From an uncultured Clostridia bacterium (GTDB taxonomy: Bacteria; Bacillota; Clostridia; TANB77; CAG-508): DNA of 39,652 nucleotides. The stretch is taken from assembly GCA_934149165.1 (NCBI GenBank), contig CAKPDY010000013.1, forward strand, positions 1-39,652, written 5' to 3'. The notes under the pieces are model-generated. The model was not told the origin of the DNA. It did not search any database and saw only the letters and a program-made list of their open reading frames with translations. Numbering within the stretch: the first letter of the stretch is position 1; each line of letters starts with the position of its first letter. Positions 1-9,890 of this stretch are shown here, piece by piece. A program made the translations under genes and the position numbers.

Positions 1-120
1 GAAAATTTGACGAAAAAAACAAGCTTTTTCAATGCTTAATCGACTTTTTTTATATTTGAACTGTTAAATTCCCGAGTAGGACCAGATGGAATTACAAGAT
101 TTCATGGAAGACCAATATAA
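1..120 (+). pseudogene. decayed coding remnant at the window edge
   Basis: Two short reading frames overlap here. Frame 3 reads FDEKNKLFQCLIDFF and then stops near position 58; frame 1 then reads ELLNSRVGPDGITRFHGRPI and stops at 118-120. The switch lies at a run of seven T residues, so this looks like the frameshifted C-terminal end of an older gene, perhaps a transposase. I do not recognise the family. It is truncated by the window edge, so its original length cannot be judged. Confidence 0.3.
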
Positions 121-147
121 AAAAATTTTAAAACAATCCAGAAACAA

Positions 148-177
148 TTGACAAGCTTTCTAGTTTTATAGTATAAT
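148..177 (+). promoter_or_regulatory. probable rpoB promoter
   Basis: TTGACA at 148-153 and TATAAT at 172-177 are both perfect consensus hexamers with an 18-nt spacer. This is the only strong promoter between the upstream remnant and rpoB, so it probably drives rpoBC. Confidence 0.75.
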
Positions 178-477
178 AAAAATGTATAATTTTACAAAAA
201 ATATTTAGTAGAATAGAAACAAGAGAGAAAAATAATTTAATTCTAAAAGAGTGTTGGCAATTTTAAGAAAATATGTCAGCATATCTTTTTGTCGTTTTTT
301 AACACTAAGTTATGTTAATTTAAAAAAGAGGAATTACTATAAAAAAACTTATAATAAAAGAAGTCTTGGGGGCAGAAAGCTAATTTTATTATAATTAATT
401 TTTTATAAGTTAAGAGGGACTTTTTTAAATAAAATATATATTTTTTCTGCTTAATTTTTTATAGGGGTGATTTTAAA
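178..477 (+). other. long rpoB 5' leader without a gene
   Basis: About 300 nt of AT-rich leader separate the promoter from rpoB. I see no convincing ORF. A small hairpin (ATATG/CATAT, 271-285) is followed by T-rich sequence ending around 300, which could be a weak attenuator. An AGTGTT/AACACT pair (250-255 and 301-306) could enclose it. No known riboswitch motif is recognisable. The leader ends in an SD-like GGGGTGA at 464-470. Confidence 0.35.
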
Positions 478-3400
478 TTGGTTAAAGATGTAAAACACGA
501 AAAATGCGTTCGTAAAAGTTTTGCAAAAATCGGTGATTCAATAGAAATTCCAAATCTTATTCAAGTACAAAAAGATTCATATGATTGGTTCATCGAAGAA
601 GGTCTAGGAGAAGTATTAAAAGATATTTCACCTATTATTGATTATTCTGGAAATTTAGTTCTTGAATTTTTCGATTATTATATGGAAGAAAAAACAAAAT
701 ACACAGTTGAAGAAGCAAAAGAAAGAGATGCAACATACTCAACAAGATTACATGTAAAAGTAAGACTTATAAACAGAGAAACAGGTGAAATAAAAGAACA
801 AGAAATTTATTTAGGTGATTTTCCACTAATGACAGATAGTGGAACATTTGTAATAAATGGTGCAGAAAGAGTTGTAGTAAGCCAATTAGTTCGTTCACCA
901 GGATGTTATTATGCAAAAGATTTTGACAAAACAGGTAAACGTATATACACATCAACAGTAATGCCAATACGTGGAGCATGGATTGAATATGAAACAGACT
1001 CAAATGACATTATAAATGTTAGAGTAGATAGAACAAGAAAATTACCAGTAACATGTTTGTTAAGAGCAATAGGTGTAAATACAGACCAAGAAATTATAGA
1101 GCTTTTTGGAGAAGATGAAAAAATAATGGCAACAATAAATAAAGATGCAATAAAAAATCCAGATGAAGCTTTAATAGAAATTTACAAAAAATTAAGACCA
1201 GGAGAACTTCCAACTGTTGATGCAGCAAGAAACTTATTTAATGGATTATTCTTTGATTCAAGAAGATATGACTTAGCTAAAGTTGGTAGATACAAATTCA
1301 ATCAAAAGTTAAGTTTAGCAACAAGAATTACAGGAAAAGTAGCATTTTCTGATATAATAGACCCATCAACTGGAGAGTTATTGGTAGAAAAAGATACAGT
1401 AATTTCAGAAGAAGTTGCTAGAAATATACAAAATACAGGAATAAACATTGTTGATGTAAAAGTTAATGATAAAAAAGTAAGAGTTATAGGAAATGGAACA
1501 GTAAATATTCATAATTTTGTAACTAATGTAGATATAAGTTCATTACACTTTAAAGAAGATGTTAATTATGAAGTATTAAAATCTATACTTGATACAACAG
1601 ATGAAAAAGATTTACTAAAAGTTTTAAAAGAAAGATATGAAGAATTAGTACCAAAACATATAACAAATGAAGATATTATAGCATCTATAAGCTATTTATT
1701 AAATTTGGAATATGATATAGGGGAAATAGATGATATAGACCATTTAGGAAATAGACGTATTAGATGTGTTGGTGAATTATTACAAAATCAATTTAGAATT
1801 GGTTTAACAAGGCTTGAAAGAGCAGTTCGTGAAAGAATGACTACACAAGACTTAGATGTAGTAACACCACAAACATTAATTAATACAAAACCAATAACTT
1901 CATCAATTAGAGAGTTTTTTGGAAGTTCACAATTATCACAATTTATGGATCAAACAAACCCACTTTCAGAATTAACTCATAAAAGAAGAATTTCAGCATT
2001 AGGACCTGGTGGTTTAACTCGTGAAAGAGCTGGATTTGAAGTTAGAGATATTCACCATACACATTATGGAAGATTATGTCCAGTAGAATCTCCAGAAGGA
2101 CCAAACATTGGTCTTATATCAGCACTTTCATGTTTTGCAATTATAAATGAATATGGATTTATTGAAACACCATATAAAAAAGTTGATAAAGAAACAGGAA
2201 AAGTTACAGATATAATTGAATATATGTCTGCAGATGTTGAAGATAAATATATTATTGCTATGGCATCAGAACCATTAGATGAAGAAGGAAGATTTGTAAA
2301 TTCTAGAGTAAGGGTTAGATATAATGATGATATAACAGAAGTTGACCGTGAATTAGTTGATTATGTAGATATTTCACCAAAACAATTAGTTTCTGTAGCA
2401 GCAGCAATGATTCCATTCTTAGAGCATGATGATGTTAAGCGTTCATTAATGGGGTCAAACATGCAACGTCAAGCGGTTCCATTATTAATGCCAGAACAAC
2501 CAATAGTAGGGACAGGCATTGAATATAAAGCTGCAAAAGATTCTGGAATAACAGTAACAGCTAAAAATGAAGGTATAGTTGAAAAAGTAACAGGTGATGA
2601 AATTAAAGTTAGAACAAAATCAGGAACTTTAGATACATATAAATTACGTAAATTTAAAAGAACAAATGGTGGTACTTGTATAAACCAAAGACCAGTTGTA
2701 ACAAGAGGAGAAAAAGTAAAAGAAGGAGAAATATTAGCAGATGGACCTTCTACAAAAAACGGAGAAATGTCCCTTGGTAAAAATGTTTTAATAGCATTTA
2801 CAACATGGGAAGGTTATAACTATGAGGATGCTGTATTAATTAGTGAAAGATTAGTAAAAGAAGATGTTTATACATCAATACATATTGAAGAATATGATTG
2901 TGAATGTCGTGATACAAAATTAGGACCTGAAGAAATAACACGTGATATACCAAACGTTGGTGATGATAGCTTAAAAGACTTAGATGAAGATGGTATAATA
3001 AGAATAGGTGCAGAAGTAAGACCTGGAGATATATTAGTTGGTAAAGTTACACCAAAAGGTGAAACAGAATTAACAGCAGAAGAAAGATTATTACGTGCTA
3101 TATTCGGAGAAAAAGCTAGAGAAGTTAGAGATACATCACTTCGTGTACCACACGGTGAAGCTGGAACAATAGTAGATGTAAAAATATTTACTAGAGAAAA
3201 TTCAGATGAATTAGGACCTGGTGTAAATCAAGTAATAAGATGTTATATAGCAACAAAAAGAAAAATATCAGTTGGAGATAAAATGGCTGGACGTCATGGT
3301 AACAAAGGTGTTATTTCAAGAATATTACCAGAAGAAGATATGCCATTTCTACCAGATGGTACACCAGTTGATATAGTACTTAATCCACTTGGTGTTCCTT

Positions 3401-4197
3401 CACGTATGAACTTAGGTCAAGTTCTAGAAGTTCACTTAGGAATGGCAGCAAGAGCATTAGGCTGGAAAGTTGCAACACCAGTATTTGATGGAGCAAAATC
3501 ATATGAAATAGAAGATTTACTAGAACAAGCAGGGTTAAGAAGAGATGGAAAAACTGTTCTATATGATGGAAGAACAGGTGATGCATTTAAAAACCCAGTT
3601 ACAGTTGGTGTAATGTATATGTTAAAACTTCACCACTTAGTAGATGATAAAATACATGCTCGTTCAACTGGACCATATTCATTAGTTACACAACAACCTT
3701 TAGGTGGTAAAGCTCAATTTGGTGGACAACGTTTTGGTGAAATGGAAGTTTGGGCACTTGAAGCTTATGGTGCAGCTTATACATTACAAGAAATGTTAAC
3801 AGTAAAATCTGATGATGTTGTGGGAAGAGTAAAAACATATGAAGCTATTGTAAAAGGCGAAAATGTTCCTGAACCAGGAGTACCAGAAAGCTTTAAAGTT
3901 CTTATAAAAGAATTACAATCATTAGGATTAGATATACGTTTATATTCTAATGATAATGTTGAATTAGAGTTAAAAGAACACATTGAAGATGGAATTGACT
4001 TTAATTTAGATAAAGACAAAAAAATAGAAGAAGAAGTAATAGATGAATCTGAGTTAGAAGATAATTATATTGAAGCAGATGAAGATTTTGATGAAGATTC
4101 TATATTTGAAACTTTAGATGATGAAGCAGATGATTTAATGATTTTTGATAATGATTTAGCAGAAGATAATATCTATAATGAAGAAGACGAAATTTAG
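478..4197 (+). CDS. rpoB: DNA-directed RNA polymerase subunit beta
   Basis: The product is the beta subunit of RNA polymerase, forming one side of the active-site cleft and the rifampicin pocket. The 1239-aa protein aligns throughout with bacterial RpoB: the rif region holds GSSQLSQFMDQ from residue 482, with Asp491, His501 and Ser506 at the E. coli 516, 526 and 531 positions, all in the sensitive state. Further on are GRHGNKGVIS and the C-terminal GGKAQFGGQRFGEMEVWALEA motif that contacts beta'. The start is TTG at 478, 7 nt after GGGGTGA (464-470). The last ~65 residues form a strongly acidic Asp/Glu-rich tail beyond the usual end. Unusually, rpoB is not preceded by rplL; it has its own promoter and long leader. 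rpoC follows 201 nt later. Confidence 0.98.
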   Translation: MVKDVKHEKCVRKSFAKIGDSIEIPNLIQVQKDSYDWFIEEGLGEVLKDISPIIDYSGNLVLEFFDYYMEEKTKYTVEEAKERDATYSTRLHVKVRLINRETGEIKEQEIYLGDFPLMTDSGTFVINGAERVVVSQLVRSPGCYYAKDFDKTGKRIYTSTVMPIRGAWIEYETDSNDIINVRVDRTRKLPVTCLLRAIGVNTDQEIIELFGEDEKIMATINKDAIKNPDEALIEIYKKLRPGELPTVDAARNLFNGLFFDSRRYDLAKVGRYKFNQKLSLATRITGKVAFSDIIDPSTGELLVEKDTVISEEVARNIQNTGINIVDVKVNDKKVRVIGNGTVNIHNFVTNVDISSLHFKEDVNYEVLKSILDTTDEKDLLKVLKERYEELVPKHITNEDIIASISYLLNLEYDIGEIDDIDHLGNRRIRCVGELLQNQFRIGLTRLERAVRERMTTQDLDVVTPQTLINTKPITSSIREFFGSSQLSQFMDQTNPLSELTHKRRISALGPGGLTRERAGFEVRDIHHTHYGRLCPVESPEGPNIGLISALSCFAIINEYGFIETPYKKVDKETGKVTDIIEYMSADVEDKYIIAMASEPLDEEGRFVNSRVRVRYNDDITEVDRELVDYVDISPKQLVSVAAAMIPFLEHDDVKRSLMGSNMQRQAVPLLMPEQPIVGTGIEYKAAKDSGITVTAKNEGIVEKVTGDEIKVRTKSGTLDTYKLRKFKRTNGGTCINQRPVVTRGEKVKEGEILADGPSTKNGEMSLGKNVLIAFTTWEGYNYEDAVLISERLVKEDVYTSIHIEEYDCECRDTKLGPEEITRDIPNVGDDSLKDLDEDGIIRIGAEVRPGDILVGKVTPKGETELTAEERLLRAIFGEKAREVRDTSLRVPHGEAGTIVDVKIFTRENSDELGPGVNQVIRCYIATKRKISVGDKMAGRHGNKGVISRILPEEDMPFLPDGTPVDIVLNPLGVPSRMNLGQVLEVHLGMAARALGWKVATPVFDGAKSYEIEDLLEQAGLRRDGKTVLYDGRTGDAFKNPVTVGVMYMLKLHHLVDDKIHARSTGPYSLVTQQPLGGKAQFGGQRFGEMEVWALEAYGAAYTLQEMLTVKSDDVVGRVKTYEAIVKGENVPEPGVPESFKVLIKELQSLGLDIRLYSNDNVELELKEHIEDGIDFNLDKDKKIEEEVIDESELEDNYIEADEDFDEDSIFETLDDEADDLMIFDNDLAEDNIYNEEDEI

Positions 4198-4294
4198 TTT
4201 TAAAAATAATAATTGAATAACAATGTTTAGTACATATTTTAAACATCATAATAAATTGTACAGCAGAGAGGTTTGAAATAAGGAAAAATATTAA

Positions 4295-4335
4295 TGTATA
4301 GTGGAAACTTTAAATAAAAAAGATTCCACTATACA
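4295..4335 (+). other. hairpin in the rpoB-rpoC spacer
   Basis: A perfect 12-bp inverted repeat (4295-4306 with 4324-4335) encloses a 17-nt loop. No T-run follows, so it is not a standard terminator. It could be an RNA-processing or stability element between rpoB and rpoC. Confidence 0.5.
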
Positions 4336-4398
4336 AATAAAAATTGGAAAAACACCCAAAATAATGTGTTATAAAAATAAGAAGGGGGTTCCATTTTA

Positions 4399-7300
4399 AT
4401 GGATGAATTAGAAGTTTTTGATAAGATTAAAATAGGATTAGCATCAGATGAAAAAATAAGAGAATGGTCTAAAGGTGAAGTAAAAAAACCAGAAACTATA
4501 AATTATAGAACTTTAAAACCAGAAAAAGATGGTCTATTTTGTGAAAGAATATTTGGACCTACAAAAGACTGGGAATGTCATTGTGGAAAATATAAAAGGG
4601 TAAGATATAAAGGTATTGTTTGTGACAGATGTGGTGTTGAAGTTACAAAATCAAAAGTAAGAAGAGAAAGAATGGGTCATATTGAACTTGCAGCTCCAGT
4701 TGCACATATATGGTATTTTAAAGGAATTCCAAGTAGAATTGCTTTATTATTAGATGTTTCACCACGTAACTTGGAAAAAGTTATTTATTTTGCTTCATAT
4801 ATTGTAACAGATAAAGGTGATTCTGGGTTAATGAAAGCTCAAGTTTTAACAGAAAAAGAATATCATGAAGCAATTGAAAAATATGGAAAAGGTTCTTTTA
4901 AAGCTGAAATGGGAGCAGAAGCTATATACAAATTACTAAAAGAGGTAGATTTAGAAAAATTATCAGAAAGTCTAAAAAAAGAACTTAGTAAAGCTAGTGA
5001 GCAAAAAAGAGCTAAAATAGTAAAAAGATTAGATACAGTAGAATCATTTAGATTATCAGAAAATAAACCAGAATGGATGATTATGAATGTTGTACCAGTT
5101 ATTCCACCAGAATTAAGACCAATGGTTCAATTAGATGGTGGTAGATTTGCCACATCAGATTTAAATGATTTATATAGAAGAGTTATAAACAGAAATAACA
5201 GATTAAAAAGATTATTAGAATTAGGTGCACCAGAAATAATTGTAAGAAACGAAAAACGTATGTTACAAGAATCTGTAGATGCATTAATAGATAATGGAAG
5301 ACGTGGAAAACCAGTTACAGGTGCTGGAAATAGACCATTAAAATCATTATCAGATATGTTAAAAGGAAAACAAGGTAGATTCCGTCAAAACTTACTTGGA
5401 AAACGTGTTGATTATTCTGGACGTTCAGTTATCGTTGTAGGACCTGAATTAAAAATTTATCAATGTGGTCTTCCAAAAGAAATGGCAATTGAATTATTTA
5501 AACCATTTGTTATGAGAGAATTAGTAGGTAGAGGAATTTCACATAACATTAAAAGTGCAAAAAGAATGGTAGAAAAATTAAAACCAGAAGTATGGGATAT
5601 GTTGGAATATGTAATTAAAGATCACCCAGTAATGTTAAACCGTGCTCCAACACTACATAGACTTGGTATTCAAGCATTTGAACCAGTATTAGTTGAAGGT
5701 AGAGCAATAAAACTTCACCCATTAGTATGTACAGCATTTAATGCTGACTTCGATGGTGACCAAATGGCTATTCACGTACCATTATCACCAGAAGCACAAG
5801 CAGAAGCAAGATATTTAATGCTTTCAGTAAATAACTTGTTAAAACCACAAGATGGTAAACCAGTTACAGTACCAACACAAGATATGATTTTAGGTGCATA
5901 TTATTTAACAATGGAAGTTGAAGGAGAACCAGGTGAAGGAAATTACTTTGCATCACCTGAAGAAGCAATAATTGCTTATGAAAATAAAGATTTAGGAATG
6001 CATGCTAAAATTAAAGTTAAAATATTTAAAAATATTAATGGAGAAGAAAAAATAGGAACAGTTGAAACTACTGTTGGTAGATTAATATATAATGAAGGAA
6101 TTCCACAAGATTTAGGATTTGTAGATAGAAGTAAACCAGAAAATATGTTTGAACCAGAAATTAATTTTACAGTTACTAAAAAGAATTTAGGAAAAATAAT
6201 TGCTAAATCAATAAATACACATGGTTTAAGTGAAACAGCAATATTACTAGATTATATTAAATCAACAGGTTATAAATATTCAACAATTGGTGCAATTACT
6301 GTATCAGTTAGTGATGTTAAAGTACCAGAAGCTAAGAAAACAATTCTTGAAGAGGCAAATAAACAAATTGATACAATCAGAAAACAATACAAACGTGGTT
6401 TAATAACAAATGATGAAAGATATAACGCAGTTATCAAAGTATGGAGTAAAGCAACAGATGATGTTAAAGATGCAATGAAAGATAACTTTGAAAAATTAAA
6501 CCCAGTTTATATGATGTCTGAATCTGGAGCAAGACGGAAACCTAGACCAATTAAAACAAATTGCAGGTATGCGTGGACTTATGGCAAGTACAACAGGTAA
6601 AGCAGTAGAAGTACCAATTACATCATGCTTTAGGGAAGGTTTAAGTGCTATTGAATACTTTATAGCTGCCCATGGTGCTCGTAAAGGACTTTCAGATACA
6701 GCCTTAAGAACAGCCGATTCAGGATACTTAACAAGAAGATTGGTTGATGTTGCACAAGATATTATCGTAAGAGAACATGATTGTGGAACACATGAAGGAA
6801 TTGAAGTTGAAGATATTAAAGATGGAAACCAAATAGTTGAAAAATTAGAAGAAAGATTAGTTGGTAGATATCCATTAGAAGACATAATAAATCCAAAAAC
6901 AAAAGAAATAATAGTAGATACAAATACAATGATAACAGATGCTATTGCAGAAAAAATTATTGCAGCTGGTATTGAAAAAGTTAAAGTACGTTCAGTAATT
7001 GGATGTAGAACAAAACATGGTGTATGTAGTAAATGTTATGGTATGGGATTAGCAACAAGAGAAGAATCAAAAATTGGAGAATCTATAGGTATTATAGCTG
7101 CTCAATCAATTGGTGAACCTGGTACACAGCTTACAATGAGAACTATTCACTCTGGTGGTGTTGCCGGTGTTGCAGATATTACACAAGGTCTTCCAAGGGT
7201 TGAAGAATTATTTGAAGCTAGAAAACCAAAGGGATTAGCTGTTATTACAGAAATAGATGGTATAGTAAAAATATCTGAAGAAAAAAATAGAAAAGAAGTT

Positions 7301-7984
7301 ATAATTAAAGGTTCAAATGAAGCTAAAAATTATTTAATACCTTTCGGATCTAAATTAAAAGTTAGAGAAGGAGACGAAGTTAAAGCAGGTGATCCATTAA
7401 CAGAAGGTTCAATAAATCCTAATGAGATATTAGCAATAAAGGGACCAGAAGGTGTATTTGAATATTTAGTTCAAGAAGTTCAAAGAGTTTATAGAAACCA
7501 AGGTGTTGATATAAATGATAAACATATTGAAGTTATAGCAAGACAAATGCTTAAAAAGGTAAGAGTAGAAGATAATGGAGATACAGCAATGTTTGCAGGT
7601 TCTTTAGTTGATATGCATGATTTTGAAGATGAAAATAACAGAGTTATTGCAGAAGGAAAAACTCCAGCTAAAGGTAAACGTGTATTACTTGGAATTACAA
7701 AAGCATCACTTGCAACAGAAAGTTTCTTATCTGCTGCTTCATTCCAAGAAACTACAAGAGTATTAACAGAAGCTGCTATTAAAGGTAAAGTTGATGAATT
7801 AATTGGATTAAAAGAAAACGTTATAATTGGTAAATTAATACCAGCAGGTACTGGTATGGCACAATATCAAGCTACAAAAATCAAAACTGAATTAGATGAA
7901 GAGTTTAATGATTATGACAATAATGATGAAAATACAGAAAATATAGAAAATGATAATGTAGAAAGTGATAATGTTAATCAATAA
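4399..7984 (+). CDS. rpoC: DNA-directed RNA polymerase subunit beta', interrupted by a +1 frameshift at CGG
   Basis: This is the catalytic beta' subunit. The ATG at 4399 follows GGGGG (4384-4388). Visible features are the N-terminal zinc site (Cys60, Cys62, Cys75, Cys78), the catalytic loop NADFDGDQM (Asp450, Asp452, Asp454), and after the shift the second zinc site (Cys795, Cys869, Cys876, Cys879). An acidic, Asn-rich tail ends the protein. The 0 frame breaks at codon 713, an in-frame CGG (6535-6537), and runs to a stop at 6598-6600. Skipping C6535 restores the invariant SGARGN...QIAGMRGLM segment and gives 1194 aa, normal for the family. No start signal or domain boundary suggests a split gene. 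Because the protein is essential, the choice is between translational +1 recoding and a sequence error; see the findings. Confidence 0.95.
6535..6538 (+). other. in-frame CGG-A: +1 shift site in rpoC
   Basis: Codons read GCA AGA [C] GGA AAC. The extra C creates an in-frame CGG at 6535-6537. Decoding CGGA as one glycine, or skipping the C, restores Ser-Gly-Ala-Arg-Gly-Asn. The same arrangement recurs at 24316, 24350 and, on the minus strand, 31297. Confidence 0.75.
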
Positions 7985-7992
7985 GAAATAAA

Positions 7993-8034
7993 AAAACGCA
8001 TATGGTAAAGGAAAAATTTACCATATGTGTTTTA
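7993..8034 (+). terminator. rpoC terminator
   Basis: A 14-bp stem (7996-8009 with 8017-8030, one G-T pair) is flanked by A and T tracts. It lies immediately after the rpoC stop, separating rpoBC from the rpmG operon. Confidence 0.75.
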
Positions 8035-8060
8035 AAATAATAAAAAATACCATTTTTTGG

Positions 8061-8089
8061 TTGACATATCACTATAAAAGTGATAAAAT
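8061..8089 (+). promoter_or_regulatory. promoter of rpmG-secE-nusG-ribosomal operon
   Basis: TTGACA (8061-8066) and TAAAAT (8084-8089) are separated by 17 nt. It lies just after the rpoC terminator, about 75 nt before rpmG. Confidence 0.7.
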
Positions 8090-8162
8090 AGGTAAGCGTA
8101 TAAAAGTGAAATAATATGTTTTAAACATAAATTACCGAAATAAATGGCTGGAGGTGTTTTAA

Positions 8163-8327
8163 ATGGGAGCAAAAGGAGCTAGAGAATCAATAATATTAGC
8201 ATGTTCTGATTGTAAAAGAAGAACATATACTACAAGTAAAAATAAAAAAAATAATACTGAAAGATTAGAAATAACTAAATATTGCAAATTCTGTGGAAAA
8301 CGTACTGCACATAAAGAAACAAAATAA
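8163..8327 (+). CDS. rpmG: 50S ribosomal protein L33
   Basis: A 54-aa protein preceded by GGAGGTG. It has the L33 layout: CSDC near residue 15 and CKFC near residue 44, the two CxxC pairs of the zinc-binding form, and KRRTYTTSKN between them. L33 sits in the large subunit near the E site. It opens the rpmG-secE-nusG cluster that is conserved in Firmicutes, 20 nt before secE. Confidence 0.93.
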   Translation: MGAKGARESIILACSDCKRRTYTTSKNKKNNTERLEITKYCKFCGKRTAHKETK

Positions 8328-8347
8328 TCTTTAGGGAGGAATTTTAA

Positions 8348-8704
8348 ATGGCTAAAGAAAAAGAAAATAATAATAATAAACACTTTATGAAAGATTTTAA
8401 GGCAGAACTAAAAAAAGTTGTATGGCCTACATCAAAACAAATGGTTAACAACGTAAGTGCAGTAATAGTTATAGTATTAATAACTGCTGCAATAGTATTT
8501 GTTTTAGATTTTGTTTTTCTAAATATGAATGAATATGGTGTTAATAAATTAAAAACACATATTCAATCAAAACAACAATCACAATCACAAGTTATTAATA
8601 ACAATGAAACTAATGAACAATCTAATACAGAAAATAGTGACAATACAGAAAACAATGAACAGGTCAATAATCAAAATACAGAAAACAATACTTCAGAACA
8701 ATAA
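8348..8704 (+). CDS. secE: preprotein translocase subunit SecE
   Basis: SecE clamps SecY in the SecYEG membrane channel. The 118-aa product has the conserved amphipathic segment ELKKVVWPTSKQM near residues 18-30 followed by one transmembrane helix (about 33-58). Its position between rpmG and nusG is the standard one. After the membrane helix there is an unusual tail of about 50 residues, almost entirely Asn, Gln, Glu, Ser and Thr, roughly doubling the normal length of a Gram-positive SecE. The tail looks disordered; its side of the membrane was not determined. Confidence 0.92.
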   Translation: MAKEKENNNNKHFMKDFKAELKKVVWPTSKQMVNNVSAVIVIVLITAAIVFVLDFVFLNMNEYGVNKLKTHIQSKQQSQSQVINNNETNEQSNTENSDNTENNEQVNNQNTENNTSEQ

Positions 8705-8755
8705 AAAATTCTGAATAGAGTTTTTTGAATTATTAAATTAAAGGAGGCTAAAACT

Positions 8756-9289
8756 ATGTCTCAAAATAGCAATGAATTAACTCCAAAGTGGTATGTTGTA
8801 CATACATATTCTGGTTATGAAAATAAAGTAAAAACAGACTTAGAAAAAACTGTAAAAAACAGAGAATTAGAAGATTACTTTTTTGAAATAATAGTTCCTA
8901 TGGAAGAACAAATAGAAATTAAAGATGGAAAAAAGAAAACTAATTTAAAAAAAGTTTTTCCTGGATATGTTTTAATAAAAATGATAGTAACAGAAGCAAC
9001 ATGGTATATTGTAAGAAATACTAGAGGTGTTACAGGCTTTGTTGGTTCAGGAACAGATCCTATTCCACTTACTGATGAAGAAATTAGAAGTATGGGATTT
9101 GAAAAGGTCGAAGTTAATGTTGACTATAATATTAATGATTCTGTAAAAGTTATGGAAGGACCTTTAAAAGATTTTGTTGGAATAGTCCAAGAAATAAATA
9201 AAGAAAAACAAAAAGTTAAAGTATTAGTTTCTATGTTCGGAAGAGAAACTCCAGTAGAATTGGAATTTTCACAAGTACAAAAAGTATAA
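8756..9289 (+). CDS. nusG: transcription termination/antitermination protein NusG
   Basis: NusG binds RNA polymerase and modulates pausing, termination and coupling to translation. The 177-aa product has the N-terminal NGN domain (KWYVVHTYSGYENKVK near residue 11, FPGYVLIKM in the middle, VRNTRGVTGFVG) and a C-terminal KOW domain (VKVMEGPLKDFVGIV onward). AAGGAGG lies 8 nt before ATG. It follows secE and precedes the L11 operon, as in most bacteria. Confidence 0.97.
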   Translation: MSQNSNELTPKWYVVHTYSGYENKVKTDLEKTVKNRELEDYFFEIIVPMEEQIEIKDGKKKTNLKKVFPGYVLIKMIVTEATWYIVRNTRGVTGFVGSGTDPIPLTDEEIRSMGFEKVEVNVDYNINDSVKVMEGPLKDFVGIVQEINKEKQKVKVLVSMFGRETPVELEFSQVQKV

Positions 9290-9382
9290 TTATATATTTT
9301 TATGTAAAATTAATTAGGTTAATAATTTAAATTATATAAATTATTTTGTCAATATATAAACTAAAAGGAGGTGCAATTAGAA

Positions 9383-9811
9383 ATGGCAGAAAAAGAAATA
9401 AGCAATTTAATAAAATTGCAAATACCTGCAGGTAAAGCTACACCAGCTCCACCAGTAGGTCCAGCTTTAGGTTCAAGTGGTGTTAATATTATGCAATTCG
9501 TAAAAGAATTTAATGATAGAACAGCAAATCAACCTGGAATGATAATACCGGTTGTTATAACTGTATATAAAGATAAATCTTTCGAATTTATAACAAAAGT
9601 ACCACCTGTAGCTGTTTTAATAAGAAAAGCTGCTAAAATTGAAAAAGGTTCAGGAAAACCTAACAAAGAAAAAGTTGCAACAATAACAAAAGCACAAGTT
9701 AAGGAAATAGCTGAACAAAAAATGCCAGACTTAAATGCTGCATCATTAGAAGCTGCAATGAGTATGGTATCTGGAACAGCTCGTTCTATGGGTGTAATAG
9801 TTTCAGAATAA
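9383..9811 (+). CDS. rplK: 50S ribosomal protein L11
   Basis: L11 forms the GTPase-associated stalk base with 23S rRNA. The 142-aa protein carries the N-terminal IPAGKATPAPPVGPALG motif and the C-terminal RNA-binding domain (GTARSMGV near the end). The frame also opens with GTG at 9371, but that GTG is part of the ribosome-binding site AAAGGAGGTG; ATG 9383, 11 nt after it, gives the standard L11 length. Confidence 0.97.
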   Translation: MAEKEISNLIKLQIPAGKATPAPPVGPALGSSGVNIMQFVKEFNDRTANQPGMIIPVVITVYKDKSFEFITKVPPVAVLIRKAAKIEKGSGKPNKEKVATITKAQVKEIAEQKMPDLNAASLEAAMSMVSGTARSMGVIVSE

Positions 9812-9890
9812 TATTTTTATAAAATATTAAATTAAAATTTATATTGGGAGAGTATAAAAATATACTCGTTTGAACCAAAGGAGGTAAAAA

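Noticed and set aside
4295..4335. rpoB terminator
   Set aside because: The stem is strong but no T-run follows, and no clear promoter for rpoC is seen downstream.
6569..7984. A separate second rpoC gene (natural split of beta')
   Set aside because: No ribosome-binding site or sensible start lies before it, its first conserved residues overlap the end of the upstream frame, and removing one base makes a continuous, normal-length RpoC.
9371..9382. GTG 9371 as the rplK start
   Set aside because: It is part of AAAGGAGGTG, the ribosome-binding site for ATG 9383, which gives the standard L11 length.
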